A stretch of 36,886 nt of DNA, from contig CALXCJ010000010.1 of assembly GCA_944386775.1 (NCBI GenBank), positions 1 through 36,886 of the forward strand. Reading direction: 5' to 3'. Under the pieces are notes generated by a model. It saw only the letters and a program-made list of their open reading frames with translations, had not been told where the DNA came from and did no database searches. A program made the position numbers and the translations under genes. Source of the DNA: an uncultured Clostridia bacterium. GTDB lineage: Bacteria; Bacillota; Clostridia; TANB77; CAG-508. This document shows positions 8,804 through 17,763 of this stretch, one piece after another. Every line of letters starts with the position of its first letter. The stretch's first letter is position 1.

Positions 8804-9487
8804 ATGACAAAAATATTATTAATTGAAGATGAAAAAAATATAAAAATAAGCATAACATATTACCTGCAAAAAGAAGGGTTTAAAATAAGCTCTGCAACTA
8901 ATATAGAAGAAGCTTGCAAAAAGCTAGAAAAAGAGATGTATAATTTAATATTATTAGACGTAACCCTACCAGACGGAAACGGATTTGACTTATATAAGGA
9001 AGTCATAAAAAACAAAAATATTCCTGTAATATTTTTAACAGCTTTAGATGAAGAAAAAGACATAGTAAAAGGTTTTGAATTAGGAGCAGATGATTATATA
9101 ACCAAACCATTCCATGCAGGAGAATTATTATCTAGAATAAAAAATGTATTAAGACATACCAAAAATATTAATCATGATGAAATAATTAAAATAAAAAATA
9201 TTGAAGTAAATTTAAACAAAAAACAAGTATTAAAAGACGGCAAAGAAATAGAACTTACAGCCCTAGAATTTAAAATCTTGCAAATGCTCTTTGAAAATAG
9301 AGGTATGACAATATCTAGAACACAAATTTTAGAATACATTTGGGATGAAAACGAAAATTTTGTAAATGACAATACATTAACAGTATATATAAAAAGAATC
9401 AGAGAAAAAATTGAAAAAGATCCAAATCAAGCTGAAATAATAAAAACTGTAAGGGGAATAGGGTATAAAATATTAGATGAAAATTGA
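8804..9487 (+). CDS. OmpR-family response regulator
   Basis: 227 residues. The receiver domain begins ILLIEDEKNIK (acidic pocket E-D), has the phospho-acceptor Asp in LILLDVTLPDG, the switch threonine in VIFLTALDEE and Lys in DDYITKPF. The C-terminal winged helix has ELTALEFKILQMLFENRG and ends VRGIGYKI, the OmpR/PhoB signature. GGGGT precedes the ATG. The cognate kinase follows after 130 AT-rich bases and an ABC exporter after that, so it most likely controls that exporter. Confidence 0.93.
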   Translation: MTKILLIEDEKNIKISITYYLQKEGFKISSATNIEEACKKLEKEMYNLILLDVTLPDGNGFDLYKEVIKNKNIPVIFLTALDEEKDIVKGFELGADDYITKPFHAGELLSRIKNVLRHTKNINHDEIIKIKNIEVNLNKKQVLKDGKEIELTALEFKILQMLFENRGMTISRTQILEYIWDENENFVNDNTLTVYIKRIREKIEKDPNQAEIIKTVRGIGYKILDEN

Positions 9488-9617
9488 AATAAATTAAAAA
9501 AATTGATGTTAAAATTAAAATAAAAGCTTAAATCAAATTATAATAAAAACCTAAATAAAAATTCGAATAAAAACTTCAAATAAAAATTCAAGTGAAAAAT
9601 GTATAAGGGGAAATAAT
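9488..9617 (+). repeat. Low-complexity spacer with degenerate ~12-base units
   Basis: Between regulator and kinase lie repeated A-rich segments of the type AAATAAAAATTC (for example at ~9551-9562, 9564-9575 and 9580-9591). Simple slippage is enough to explain it; no promoter is clear. Confidence 0.45.
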
Positions 9618-11000
9618 ATGGATTCAAAACAAAAAAAGTTTTTAGTATTCAGTATAAGTTTAATTATATTAATATTTATAATAATTACAATTATTTTAAT
9701 ATTAAACATAAAAAATCAATATAACCAAAAAATATATGAATATGTAAATGAAACTATGAAATTGGTAAGTGAAAAATATAGTGAATCTGAAACTGATATA
9801 GTTCAGCAAATCATTAATAATGCAAACAATAACAATAATATAAGTGATAATAATTCAAATACTAATAACAATCTAAATAATAATATTAATAATATCAGTA
9901 ATGAAAGCGGTAGTAATGAAAATAACAATGTAAGCAATAATATAAACGATTATAACAAAAATACAAATAATAATAACATACTTACAAATAATAACCAAGA
10001 AAGTATAACAAATAATAACATCTTAAAAAAATACGGAATAACACCAGAAAATTTAACAGAAAGTAATACATTGAATATAGATAAAGAAATTATATACATA
10101 GTAATTACAATTATATCTACAATTATTTTAATACTAGTTATTATAGCAATAAATAATAAATATCAAAATAAAAAAATTAAGGAAATAGATAACTATTGTA
10201 AAGAAATATTAAAAGGCAATTATGAAATACATTTAGAAGAAGAAAAAGAAGGTTCGCTTTCAATATTAAGAGATGATATATACAAAATGACAATAAAGTT
10301 AAGAGAAAAAAACTCACAGCTTGAAAAAAACAATAAAGACACAGAGAAACTAATTCAAGACATATCACATCAATTAAAAACACCATTAACATCACTAAAC
10401 TTAATAAATGACATATTAGCAAAAGAAATAACAACAAAAACAGGAAAAGAATTTATAGGGGCTCAAGCAAATGAATTAGAAAAAATAAACTGGCTTATCA
10501 AAACACTTCTTAACATAGCAAAACTAGATTCCAAAACACTAATTTTAACAAAAGAAGAAAATAATTGTTATACACTTTTAGAAGAAATAAAAACAAATTT
10601 AAACCCTATTGCTAAAATACATAATTGTAAAATAGAAATAAAATCCCAAAAAACAGAAAAAATTATATGTGACAAAAAATGGACAAAAGAAGCAATCAGT
10701 AACATCGTAAAAAACGCAATAGAACATGATGCAAAAAATATTACACTAGAAGTTTTAGAAAACGAATTATATACACAAATAAATGTTAAAGATGATGGGG
10801 AAGGAATAGATAAAAACGACTTAGGGCATATTTTTGAAAGATTTTATAAATCCAAAAATAGCAAGCAAGACAGCTTAGGTTTAGGACTTGCATTTAGCAA
10901 AAGTATAATCTTAAATCAAGACGGAGATATAAAGGTAAAAAGTTCACAAGAAAAAAGAAATACAGGGACAACATTTTTTATTAAATTATATAAAAATTAA
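9618..11000 (+). CDS. Sensor histidine kinase with an Asn-rich extracytoplasmic domain
   Basis: 460 residues. Membrane helices at ~9-30 and ~158-178 enclose a ~127-residue outer domain. Within residues 67-134 more than half the residues are Asn, an unusual low-complexity sensor. The H-box DISHQLKTPLTSL holds H251. The N-box is NIVKNAIEHDA, followed by G1 DDGEGI, F-box FERFYK and G2 LGLGLAFSK, so the kinase is complete. It pairs with the upstream OmpR-type regulator. The neighbouring ABC ATPase/FtsX pair recalls BceRS-BceAB antimicrobial-peptide modules, though those kinases usually lack a large outer domain; here the outer part may be a spacer rather than a ligand site. Confidence 0.93.
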   Translation: MDSKQKKFLVFSISLIILIFIIITIILILNIKNQYNQKIYEYVNETMKLVSEKYSESETDIVQQIINNANNNNNISDNNSNTNNNLNNNINNISNESGSNENNNVSNNINDYNKNTNNNNILTNNNQESITNNNILKKYGITPENLTESNTLNIDKEIIYIVITIISTIILILVIIAINNKYQNKKIKEIDNYCKEILKGNYEIHLEEEKEGSLSILRDDIYKMTIKLREKNSQLEKNNKDTEKLIQDISHQLKTPLTSLNLINDILAKEITTKTGKEFIGAQANELEKINWLIKTLLNIAKLDSKTLILTKEENNCYTLLEEIKTNLNPIAKIHNCKIEIKSQKTEKIICDKKWTKEAISNIVKNAIEHDAKNITLEVLENELYTQINVKDDGEGIDKNDLGHIFERFYKSKNSKQDSLGLGLAFSKSIILNQDGDIKVKSSQEKRNTGTTFFIKLYKN

Positions 11001-11064
11001 ATTATATAGAAATTAAATTATATAGAAATTAAATTGGCAAAAGCTTTCCAAAAAGTTGCAACAT

Positions 11065-11105
11065 AAATGTTCATTTGCAAACAATTTTCAAATGAACATT
11101 TTTTG
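11065..11105 (+). terminator. Terminator after the histidine kinase gene
   Basis: A 13-bp stem, AAATGTTCATTTG (11065-11077) with CAAATGAACATTT (11089-11101), followed by a T run. It separates the two-component genes from the ABC genes, so the exporter probably has its own, regulator-controlled promoter at ~11106-11155. Confidence 0.85.
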
Positions 11106-11158
11106 TCACTTAAGAGTCACTTAAGTAGATTAATATAAAAACCAAAGGAGGAGATACT

Positions 11159-11839
11159 ATGGAAATTTTAAAGGTCCAAAATTTAACAAAAAAATATGGT
11201 AAAAAAGATACTCTAGTAACAGCACTAGACAATGTTTCATTTAGTGTAGAAAAAGGAGAATTTGTTGCAATTGTTGGGGCATCTGGTAGTGGTAAGTCAA
11301 CTTTATTGCATTTAATTGGTGGTGTTGACAAACCTACAAGCGGAAAAGTCTTTATTGATGGAACTGATATATATAAGCTCAATAATGATAATCTTGCAAT
11401 TTTTAGAAGAAGAAAAGTTGGTTTAATATATCAATTTTATAATTTAATACCAATTCTCAATGTAAAAGAAAATATTACTTTGCCTTGTGATTTAGATGGA
11501 GAAAAAGTAGACGAAAAGCGTTTAAATGAAATTTTATATATTCTTGGTTTAGACAAAAGAAGTGAACACCTGCCAAACCAATTATCTGGAGGTCAACAGC
11601 AAAGGGTATCAATTGGAAGGGCAATTATAAATAACCCAAGTATTGTACTTGCAGATGAACCAACAGGAAATTTAGATTCAAAAGCTTCAAGAGAGATTAT
11701 GGATTTACTTAAAGTGTATAATAAAAAATATAAACAAACATTAATCGTAATAACACATGATGAAAACATAGCATTAGAAGCGGATAGAATAATAACTATG
11801 CAAGATGGAAAAATTATTAAAGACGAAAAAATAAAATAG
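11159..11839 (+). CDS. ABC transporter ATP-binding protein (MacB/BceA type)
   Basis: 226 residues, the normal size. Walker A GASGSGKST (~41-49), Q-loop LIYQFYNLIP, signature LSGGQQQRVSIGRA, Walker B IVLADEPTGNLDS and H-loop VITHD are all intact. The form GQQQRVSIGRA plus ADEPTGNLD is typical of LolD/MacB/BceA ATPases that drive FtsX permeases. GGAGGAG precedes the ATG, and the permease gene starts 14 bases after this one ends. The pair probably exports or detoxifies a peptide or lipid, under control of the upstream two-component system. Confidence 0.95.
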   Translation: MEILKVQNLTKKYGKKDTLVTALDNVSFSVEKGEFVAIVGASGSGKSTLLHLIGGVDKPTSGKVFIDGTDIYKLNNDNLAIFRRRKVGLIYQFYNLIPILNVKENITLPCDLDGEKVDEKRLNEILYILGLDKRSEHLPNQLSGGQQQRVSIGRAIINNPSIVLADEPTGNLDSKASREIMDLLKVYNKKYKQTLIVITHDENIALEADRIITMQDGKIIKDEKIK

Positions 11840-11853
11840 GAGGGGAAAGAACT

Positions 11854-14676
11854 TTGAAAATTTTAAATAAATTAACAATAAAAAATTTAAAATTAAACAA
11901 AAAAAGAACAATTGTTACAATGATTGGAATTTCCCTTTCTGTAGCACTTATATGTGCTATTACAACATTTGTTTCAAGTTTCCAAAGTGCAATGGTAGAA
12001 AGAGAAATTATAAAAAATGGAAATTATTATATTAAAGCAAACAATGTAACAAAAGAACAATTAAAATACATAGAAAACAATAAAGAAGTAGAAAGCTTTG
12101 GACTATCGCAAGACTTAGGGTATGCAAAACTAGATGGAATTCAAAACGAAAATAAACCATATGTATATGTAGAAAGCTTTGATGATTATATGCTAAACCA
12201 TGGAGGTTTAATTTTAACAGAAGGAAGAATGCCAGAAAATGAAAATGAAATATTAGTGCCAGATCACCTTTTAACAAATGGAAAGCTTGAATTAAAAGTA
12301 GGAGACAAAATAACATTAAATATTGGTGACAGATTATTAGGCACAGATAAATTAAACCAAAACAATCCATATTTTACAAAAGAAGATGTAGAAAACAGAA
12401 ATGAAATGGCAAGAAAAAATGGAGCAGAAGTATTAGATGATGAATACCAAGAAGAAAAAATAGAAGTAAAGTTTACAAAAGAATATACAATAGTTGGAAT
12501 AATAGAAAGACCAAGCTTTGAAGATTTTTCAGCACCAGGTTATACAGTTATAACAAAAATGAGCCAAAACAATATAGATAATTTAAAAAATAATTCAGTA
12601 AACAATCAAGTAAATGAAACGACAGAAAATAATGAAAGTAATAATAACAATCCTAATAATGCAAATATTGTAATATTATTAAAAAACGCCTCAAAAACAT
12701 ATGAATTTTCAGACTACTTAACAAACGAATTAGGAATTGAAGAAGAAAATATAACAGAAAACGAAAGTTTATTACAATATAATGGAGTATTTAAAAGCAA
12801 CAGAACACAAGACACAATCACAATCCTTGCAGTAATAGTAATAGCAATAATTATATTCACATCAGCATTTGTAATAAGAAACAGTTTTAATATATCATTA
12901 ACAGAAAAAACAAAAGAACTAGGAATGCTCGCAAGTATTGGAGCAACACCTAAGCAAATAAGAAAAAGCATATTTTTTGAAGGATTTATATTATCTATAA
13001 TTGCAATTCCAATAGGCATTATACTTGGAATAGTTGCAATATGGATAGTACTTTTAATAGTAAATAATTTAATGAAAACAGGTCAAACTCAATTAGTTGA
13101 CAACTTTGATTTAAAACTTGTTATTTCCTTACCTGCAATATTAATTGCAATAATAGTATCTTGCCTTATGATATTAATCTCTACAATCAAGCCAAGCATA
13201 AGAGCAGGAAAAATTTCTCCAATAGATGCAATAAGAGAAAACCAAGATATAAAAATAAAAACAAAAAGATTTGGAAAAAACAAACAAAAATCAAAGTTTT
13301 CAGGTAGCTATAAAATTAGAAAAAAATTATTCGGCATAGAAGGAGTCATAGCAAGTAAAAACTTTAAAAGAAGCAGAAAAAAATATATGACCACAATTTT
13401 TTCCATAGCAATTAGTATAATTCTATTCATCTCAATGAACTCCTTTGTAGAAAATGTATTTAATCTATCAAGCTTGCAATATAGCGAAGGAAGAGCAAAT
13501 ATTCATGTTAATTATTATAAAAATAATAATCAAGAAAGCCTAGGATACTTTAACAAAATAGAAAAATTAGACGGAATAAAAGAAAGTGCAATAGTAAAAT
13601 CTAGTCTAGTATATTCAGAAGAAAAATATTATACAACACATACATTTCAAACTTCAACAGGTTATTCACTAACAGATGAAGGATTAATAGTATTAGTAAG
13701 AGCAATAGGAGACAAAGCATATAAAGAATATATAAAAGAATTAGGCTTAAAATATGAAGACGTCAAAGACAAAGCAATACTTTATGACACAAGGATAGGC
13801 TATGAATATGACGAAAATAAAGACGGAACCAGAAGAATAGAATACAACATGCTAAACCTAGAAAAAGGAGACACTCTTGCGTACAAAATTTTAGATGATG
13901 AAGGAAACATTGCAAAAAATGGAGAAATAGAAATAGCACTAAGAACAAAAGAACTTCCACTAGGAGGACTATTTGAAAGTGACAGTAATGTAGTACTAAT
14001 AGTATCTGACGAAAAAATGGAAGAATTTGATTACTCAATACAAAGTATGTACATAAACGCAGAAAACCCAAGCAAACTACAAGAAGAAATAATAAAAATA
14101 GACAACACAAACAAATCAAACATCTACAACATAGAAGAACAAGTAAACCAAGAAAAAAATATGGTACTAATAATATCAATATTCCTATATGGATTTATAG
14201 CAGTAATATCAATAATAGGAATCACAAACATATTTAACACAATAACAACAAATATGGCACTAAGAAATAGAGAATTTGCAATACTAAAATCAATAGGAAT
14301 GCAAGACAAAGAATTTAACAAAATGATTAATTATGAAAGTCTAATTTATGGAATAAAATCCTTACTCATAGGAATACCAATAGGACTCATACTATCATAT
14401 CTAATATACAAAACAATGGGAGAAATCTACCTTACAGAATATAAATTCCCAACAATACCTATAATCATCTCAATAGTATTTGTAATGGCAATTATTTTCA
14501 TAACAATGAATTATGCAGTAAGAAAAACCAGAAAACAAAATATAATAGAAACTATTAGAGGGATTGAGGGACGGTCTTTAAAATCCCGGCTAGACGGGAT
14601 TTTGGGGACGGACCTTGAAAATAAATTTGAATTTTTAGCTAATTATTTGGTAGAACTTAGATGCAAAAAAGTGTAA
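11854..14676 (+). CDS. ABC transporter permease with two FtsX domains; C-terminus altered by a palindromic insert
   Basis: The frame gives 940 residues from a TTG start preceded by GGAGGGG. TM1 (~18-40) is followed by a ~290-residue MacB-like outer domain, then three FtsX helices (~320-345, 375-405, 425-450). A second TM (~510-530) leads to another outer domain and three final helices (~770-800, 830-850, 870-890), so both FtsX modules are present. The second outer domain is rich in charged residues. The natural end is expected near IIETIR; beyond it the frame runs through a GC-rich palindrome (14568-14616) and further sequence, adding about 35 foreign residues. Function of the core is likely unaffected. 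Role: peptide/lipid export or resistance together with the preceding ATPase. Confidence 0.88.
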   Translation: MKILNKLTIKNLKLNKKRTIVTMIGISLSVALICAITTFVSSFQSAMVEREIIKNGNYYIKANNVTKEQLKYIENNKEVESFGLSQDLGYAKLDGIQNENKPYVYVESFDDYMLNHGGLILTEGRMPENENEILVPDHLLTNGKLELKVGDKITLNIGDRLLGTDKLNQNNPYFTKEDVENRNEMARKNGAEVLDDEYQEEKIEVKFTKEYTIVGIIERPSFEDFSAPGYTVITKMSQNNIDNLKNNSVNNQVNETTENNESNNNNPNNANIVILLKNASKTYEFSDYLTNELGIEEENITENESLLQYNGVFKSNRTQDTITILAVIVIAIIIFTSAFVIRNSFNISLTEKTKELGMLASIGATPKQIRKSIFFEGFILSIIAIPIGIILGIVAIWIVLLIVNNLMKTGQTQLVDNFDLKLVISLPAILIAIIVSCLMILISTIKPSIRAGKISPIDAIRENQDIKIKTKRFGKNKQKSKFSGSYKIRKKLFGIEGVIASKNFKRSRKKYMTTIFSIAISIILFISMNSFVENVFNLSSLQYSEGRANIHVNYYKNNNQESLGYFNKIEKLDGIKESAIVKSSLVYSEEKYYTTHTFQTSTGYSLTDEGLIVLVRAIGDKAYKEYIKELGLKYEDVKDKAILYDTRIGYEYDENKDGTRRIEYNMLNLEKGDTLAYKILDDEGNIAKNGEIEIALRTKELPLGGLFESDSNVVLIVSDEKMEEFDYSIQSMYINAENPSKLQEEIIKIDNTNKSNIYNIEEQVNQEKNMVLIISIFLYGFIAVISIIGITNIFNTITTNMALRNREFAILKSIGMQDKEFNKMINYESLIYGIKSLLIGIPIGLILSYLIYKTMGEIYLTEYKFPTIPIIISIVFVMAIIFITMNYAVRKTRKQNIIETIRGIEGRSLKSRLDGILGTDLENKFEFLANYLVELRCKKV
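14568..14616. repeat. REP-like GC-rich palindrome inside the 3' end of the permease gene
   Basis: The hairpin AAAATCCCG (14580-14588)/CGGGATTTT (14595-14603) is flanked by two copies of GGGACGG (14568-14574 and 14605-14611). Its base composition is far from the AT-rich surroundings. Palindromes of this type with GGGACGG edges resemble REP/IS200-linked repeats of Firmicutes; that link is from memory and needs a genome search. Confidence 0.6.
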
Positions 14677-14707
14677 AAAGGTCTCAAAATACTTGATAAA
14701 AAGGTTA

Positions 14708-14785
14708 CCAAAATGGGCGGAGTAAAATGGCGAAATTTCTTAAATAATTTAGGCAAATTGCTATTTTGCTCTGCTCACATTTTGG
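14708..14785. repeat. Long imperfect inverted repeat
   Basis: CCAAAATGGGCGGAGTAAAA at the left and TTTTGCTCTGCTCACATTTTGG at the right (reversed) pair over ~24 bases with a few mismatches, enclosing ~30 bases. It could be a folded RNA, a degenerate insertion repeat, or part of the same insertion as the adjacent REP-like palindrome. No gene lies in it. Confidence 0.5.
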
Positions 14786-14817
14786 CAAATTTAGGGATTT
14801 TTTTAAAAACATTAGGA

Positions 14818-14846
14818 AAAAGGATCTTGAAAAACAAGATCCTTTT
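14818..14846. terminator. Terminator between converging permease and zinc-ribbon genes
   Basis: A 12-bp stem, AAAAGGATCTTG with CAAGATCCTTTT, five-base A loop, followed by T/A-rich sequence. Its A and T tails let it act in both directions. Confidence 0.85.
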
Positions 14847-14879
14847 AAAAACTAAAATAATTTCTATGGTTTAAATTAA

Positions 14880-15230
14880 TTAAAAATAATCAAAACCATA
14901 TTCAACCTTTTCTGTTAACGCATTTAAAGGTACTGTTTCTTTACACTTGGGGCAAGTGTATCCAATAGGAATTCTTGACGATTTTTCATCCGGAATATTT
15001 AAATACAAAACAGAATATTCCCCACGTGGTGCTACAGTTTCTTCATGAATTAATTGCTCAGAAGTTAAGGTAATGTTTAATGTTTCGGGAAATCCGACGA
15101 TATTGTAAAATTTCGGATTTCTTGTTAAAGGACTATAAGTTACTTCTTTAGGTGCAAATATTTGCGACCGAGAACACTTGTAGCCACAAAATGGACAACA
15201 AAATACCTTGGAAATTTTTTTAGTTTTCAT
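14880..15230 (-). CDS. Small zinc-ribbon protein of unknown function
   Basis: 116 residues. Two Cys pairs, CPFCGYKC near residue 12 and CPKCKE near residue 94, are likely to bind one zinc ion as a split zinc ribbon. Between them is a region with no motif I recognise (PLTRNPKFYNIVGFPETLN, then a mixed beta-like stretch). A GGGGG-type binding site precedes the ATG at 15230. It is transcribed alone. Zinc ribbons with this spacing serve in nucleic-acid binding or as structural modules, but nothing here decides between those. Confidence 0.65.
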   Translation of the reverse strand: MKTKKISKVFCCPFCGYKCSRSQIFAPKEVTYSPLTRNPKFYNIVGFPETLNITLTSEQLIHEETVAPRGEYSVLYLNIPDEKSSRIPIGYTCPKCKETVPLNALTEKVEYGFDYF

Positions 15231-15328
15231 AATTATTCCCCCTATAAAAATTGAAATAAATAAGTTACTAATAATAATATATTAACATAATACTAAAATT
15301 AAATCAATAATAACAAAGCAATTTAATC

Positions 15329-15484
15329 AAAATTTGTTATAGTTCAGTAAGAACATAAATTATTCATTTATTTAATGTATGTGAAGTCTCATTTTTATAA
15401 AAATGTCTTAAAAAGTATTTTATTAATAAAAGAAATTTGCAATTGAATTGTAACTAAAATTTTGCTGAACTGTAACAAAATTTT
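15329..15484. repeat. MITE-like segment with terminal inverted repeats
   Basis: AAAATTTGTTATAGTTCAG (15329-15347) and the reverse complement of 15465-15484 (AAAATTTTGTTACAGTTCAG) match over ~19 bases with one substitution and one indel, and enclose a 156-base AT-rich interval with no gene. A ~39-base stretch starting in the left repeat recurs near 34438-34476 at clearly high similarity. This suits a small non-autonomous element family; no transposase is seen in the window. Confidence 0.5.
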
Positions 15485-15492
15485 ATTAATCA

Positions 15493-16353
15493 TTACATTT
15501 CTATTAAATCATCCCAATATTTTTTTGGCATAAATTGCATCTGACATCTAGGATTTTTACGTTCTTTTATTGCAATTGTCTCAAAAAAGACTTTCCACAA
15601 TAATTTATAATATTTTTCCTTATCAGAAAGTTTAGGTAATTTAAAATTAGAGCCATCTATTATTTGATATGCTGGACCATTATTTTGGTATGAAGTATCA
15701 TTATTTCGGTATGCTACAGCATTATTCTGATATACAGCCCCATTGTTCTGATATGGAGAATGATTATTTTGATTTATAGAACAATTATATAAAAAACATA
15801 AATTCCTATTTTTGTCATGTATAATAAAATTTTGATTAGGAATCCTTTTTATAAAGTGCTGACCTAAAGGTTCTATTATATTATTGTCAGGATGAATAGA
15901 CGAATAATATATATTATTAGATATTTCCATAAATCTCACAAGACCTTTGAGTTTATGACATTCACTGCAAGCCCTTTTTTTCATACTTAAAACCGAGAAT
16001 ACATAAGGCACTGTCAGCATTGAATTTATTTTTGGACCAAGCTCAAAACCATCGCATAAGTATTTTAAAATATTTAATTCTTTATCTTTCTGGTCAGATA
16101 AAAATGCATAAAAACTATTATAAAGTGTATCAAATGATATATTATTATAAATTCCATCAAAAACACGTTTAGATTTATTATAGTCTGTTTCTATTGCAAT
16201 TGTAGTTTCTAAAAAGTTAGTATAATATTTTTCTATTGGATATATTTTTTGAGGCAATGTTTTTAAGGTAAAACAGTAAAACACTAAACTTAAAAACCCC
16301 TCAAATGTCCCATCATATAAAAAAACCTTATTTACAAGTTTCCAGTTAGACAT
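15493..16353 (-). CDS. DUF4130 (TIGR03915-type) predicted DNA-metabolism protein with a heptad-repeat insertion
   Basis: 286 residues. The opening YDGTFEGFLSLVFYC and the ending ERKNPRCQMQFMPKKYWDDLIE are typical of the DUF4130 family, which is encoded beside a radical SAM partner. Residues 195-229 are five consecutive seven-residue units (QNNHSPY, QNNGAVY, QNNAVAY, RNNDTSY, QNNGPAY), an insertion I do not know from the family. The start overlaps the radical SAM gene by 22 bases. The pair is predicted to work in DNA modification or repair; no activity is proved to my knowledge. The conserved core on both sides of the repeat seems intact. Confidence 0.85.
   Translation of the reverse strand: MSNWKLVNKVFLYDGTFEGFLSLVFYCFTLKTLPQKIYPIEKYYTNFLETTIAIETDYNKSKRVFDGIYNNISFDTLYNSFYAFLSDQKDKELNILKYLCDGFELGPKINSMLTVPYVFSVLSMKKRACSECHKLKGLVRFMEISNNIYYSSIHPDNNIIEPLGQHFIKRIPNQNFIIHDKNRNLCFLYNCSINQNNHSPYQNNGAVYQNNAVAYRNNDTSYQNNGPAYQIIDGSNFKLPKLSDKEKYYKLLWKVFFETIAIKERKNPRCQMQFMPKKYWDDLIEM
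15667..15771 (-). repeat. Five 21-base coding repeats (QNNxxxY heptads)
   Basis: In-frame tandem repeats of 21 bases inside the DUF4130 gene, each ending in a Tyr codon. The codons differ between copies, so the array is not a very recent duplication. Confidence 0.75.
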
Positions 16354-17630
16354 TTTACTTTATCCTCCTTTGCAGGTAATAAATTATCGAAAATAGATAA
16401 TTGTTCAAATTTTTGTTCTATTAAAGTTTTTCTTTCATCATAAAGCAAGTTTCTTTCTATAAAGTTAGGTGTGAATTTATAAATTTTATCATAGTATTTC
16501 CCTTGGCAAGTTATAAAATATTGAGCTCTTTTTAGAACAACACCTAATTTTTTTAAGTTTTCAAATTTTAAACTAAAGTTTCGCCTTGCAAGTATTATTC
16601 TTTTAGCAGATATTACTCCTATACCTGGAACTCTAAGTAATGTATAATAATCTGCTTTATTTATTTCTACTGGGAATTTATCTAAATGCCTTATTGCCCA
16701 GTCGCATTTTGGGTCTAATAAAGTGTTAAAGTTTGGGTGTGACACATCTAAAAGTTGATCTGATGTAAAACCGTAGAAACGTAATAACCAGTCAGCTTGA
16801 TATAAACGGTTTTCTCTTAAAAGGGGAGGGGCTTTTAATGTTGGAAGATTTTTGTCATTATTTATTGATATATATGCAGAATAATATACTCTTTTTAATT
16901 TTAGTTTAGTATATAACCCTTCAGACAGTTTTAAAATTTTTAAGTCTGTTTCTGGTGTTGCGCCTATAATAAGTTGTGTTGTTTGGCCAGCAGGCACAAA
17001 TAATTTTTTGTGTTTGGATTTTATTTGTGAATTTTGCATTATGTTTTTAGATACATATTCCATTGGTTTTAAAATTCCATTTTTTTCTTTTTGTGGTGCA
17101 AGTAGTTTTAGGCTGTTGTTTGAAGGGAGTTCTATATTTATACTTAATCTATCTACAAGTAAACCTAATTTATCTATTAATTCAGGAGAACATCCAGGAA
17201 TTGTTTTGCAATGAATATAACCATTGAAATTATATTCATTTCTTAAAATATTTACAGTCTGCAATAGCTTTTCCATAGTATAGTCTGGTGACTTAATAAC
17301 AGCTGAACTTAAAAATAAACCTTCTATGTAATTTCTTTTATAAAAATTGATTGTTAAATCTGCAACTTCTCTTGGAGTAAAAGTTGCACGAGGTACTGTG
17401 TTTGAAGAACGGTTTATACAATATTTGCAGTCATACATACAGCTATTTGTAAATAAAATTTTTAATAGGGAAATACACCTACCATCAGCACCCCAAGTAT
17501 GGCATATTCCAGAGTTATTTGCATTTCCTATTCCATTTTTGGTGTTTTTTCTATTACTTCCACTTGAACTGCAAGAGGCATCATATTTTGCAGAATCTGC
17601 TAGTATTTTTAATTTTTCCAATATTTCCAT
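16332..17630 (-). CDS. Radical SAM protein with HhH motif, putative DNA modification/repair (TIGR03916-type)
   Basis: About 432 residues. The 4Fe-4S motif is CMYDCKYC (CxxxCxxC), with the family's early ICHTWGADGRCISLLKIL just before. Near residue 330 the helix-hairpin-helix LLRVPGIGVISAKRIILAR suggests contact with DNA. I start at the ATG at 17630, which has GGAG 7 bases upstream; the longer frame to 17642 would overlap that site. Its partner DUF4130 gene overlaps the end. The pair is common in Firmicutes and is assigned to DNA modification or repair by similarity only. It has its own promoter divergent from metK. Confidence 0.9.
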   Translation of the reverse strand: MEILEKLKILADSAKYDASCSSSGSNRKNTKNGIGNANNSGICHTWGADGRCISLLKILFTNSCMYDCKYCINRSSNTVPRATFTPREVADLTINFYKRNYIEGLFLSSAVIKSPDYTMEKLLQTVNILRNEYNFNGYIHCKTIPGCSPELIDKLGLLVDRLSINIELPSNNSLKLLAPQKEKNGILKPMEYVSKNIMQNSQIKSKHKKLFVPAGQTTQLIIGATPETDLKILKLSEGLYTKLKLKRVYYSAYISINNDKNLPTLKAPPLLRENRLYQADWLLRFYGFTSDQLLDVSHPNFNTLLDPKCDWAIRHLDKFPVEINKADYYTLLRVPGIGVISAKRIILARRNFSLKFENLKKLGVVLKRAQYFITCQGKYYDKIYKFTPNFIERNLLYDERKTLIEQKFEQLSIFDNLLPAKEDKVKCLTGNL

Positions 17631-17657
17631 AATTTTCTCCATTCTTTTGTTTTTTGT

Positions 17658-17686
17658 AATATATCACAAGAACAAAAATTTGTCAA
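17658..17686 (-). promoter_or_regulatory. Promoter of the radical SAM/DUF4130 operon
   Basis: On the minus strand: TTGACA (17686-17681), 17-base spacer, TATATT (17663-17658). A textbook sigma-A promoter. Confidence 0.75.
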
Positions 17687-17734
17687 ACATTTTTTTGAAT
17701 ATAGTGCTAAGGAGAAACTTTTTTATTTATTAGA

Positions 17735-17763
17735 TTGACAAGCTTGGCAAAAGTTAGTATCAT
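17735..17763 (+). promoter_or_regulatory. metK promoter
   Basis: TTGACA at 17735-17740, 17-base spacer, TATCAT at 17758-17763. The leader to the start codon is only ~40 bases, too short for a SAM-I (S-box) riboswitch, which controls metK in many Firmicutes. Confidence 0.75.

Noticed and set aside
13763..14179. 138-residue Leu/Cys-rich minus-strand frame opposite the FtsX permease
   Set aside because: It is the typical antisense shadow of an AT-rich gene; composition is hydrophobic throughout with no start signal.
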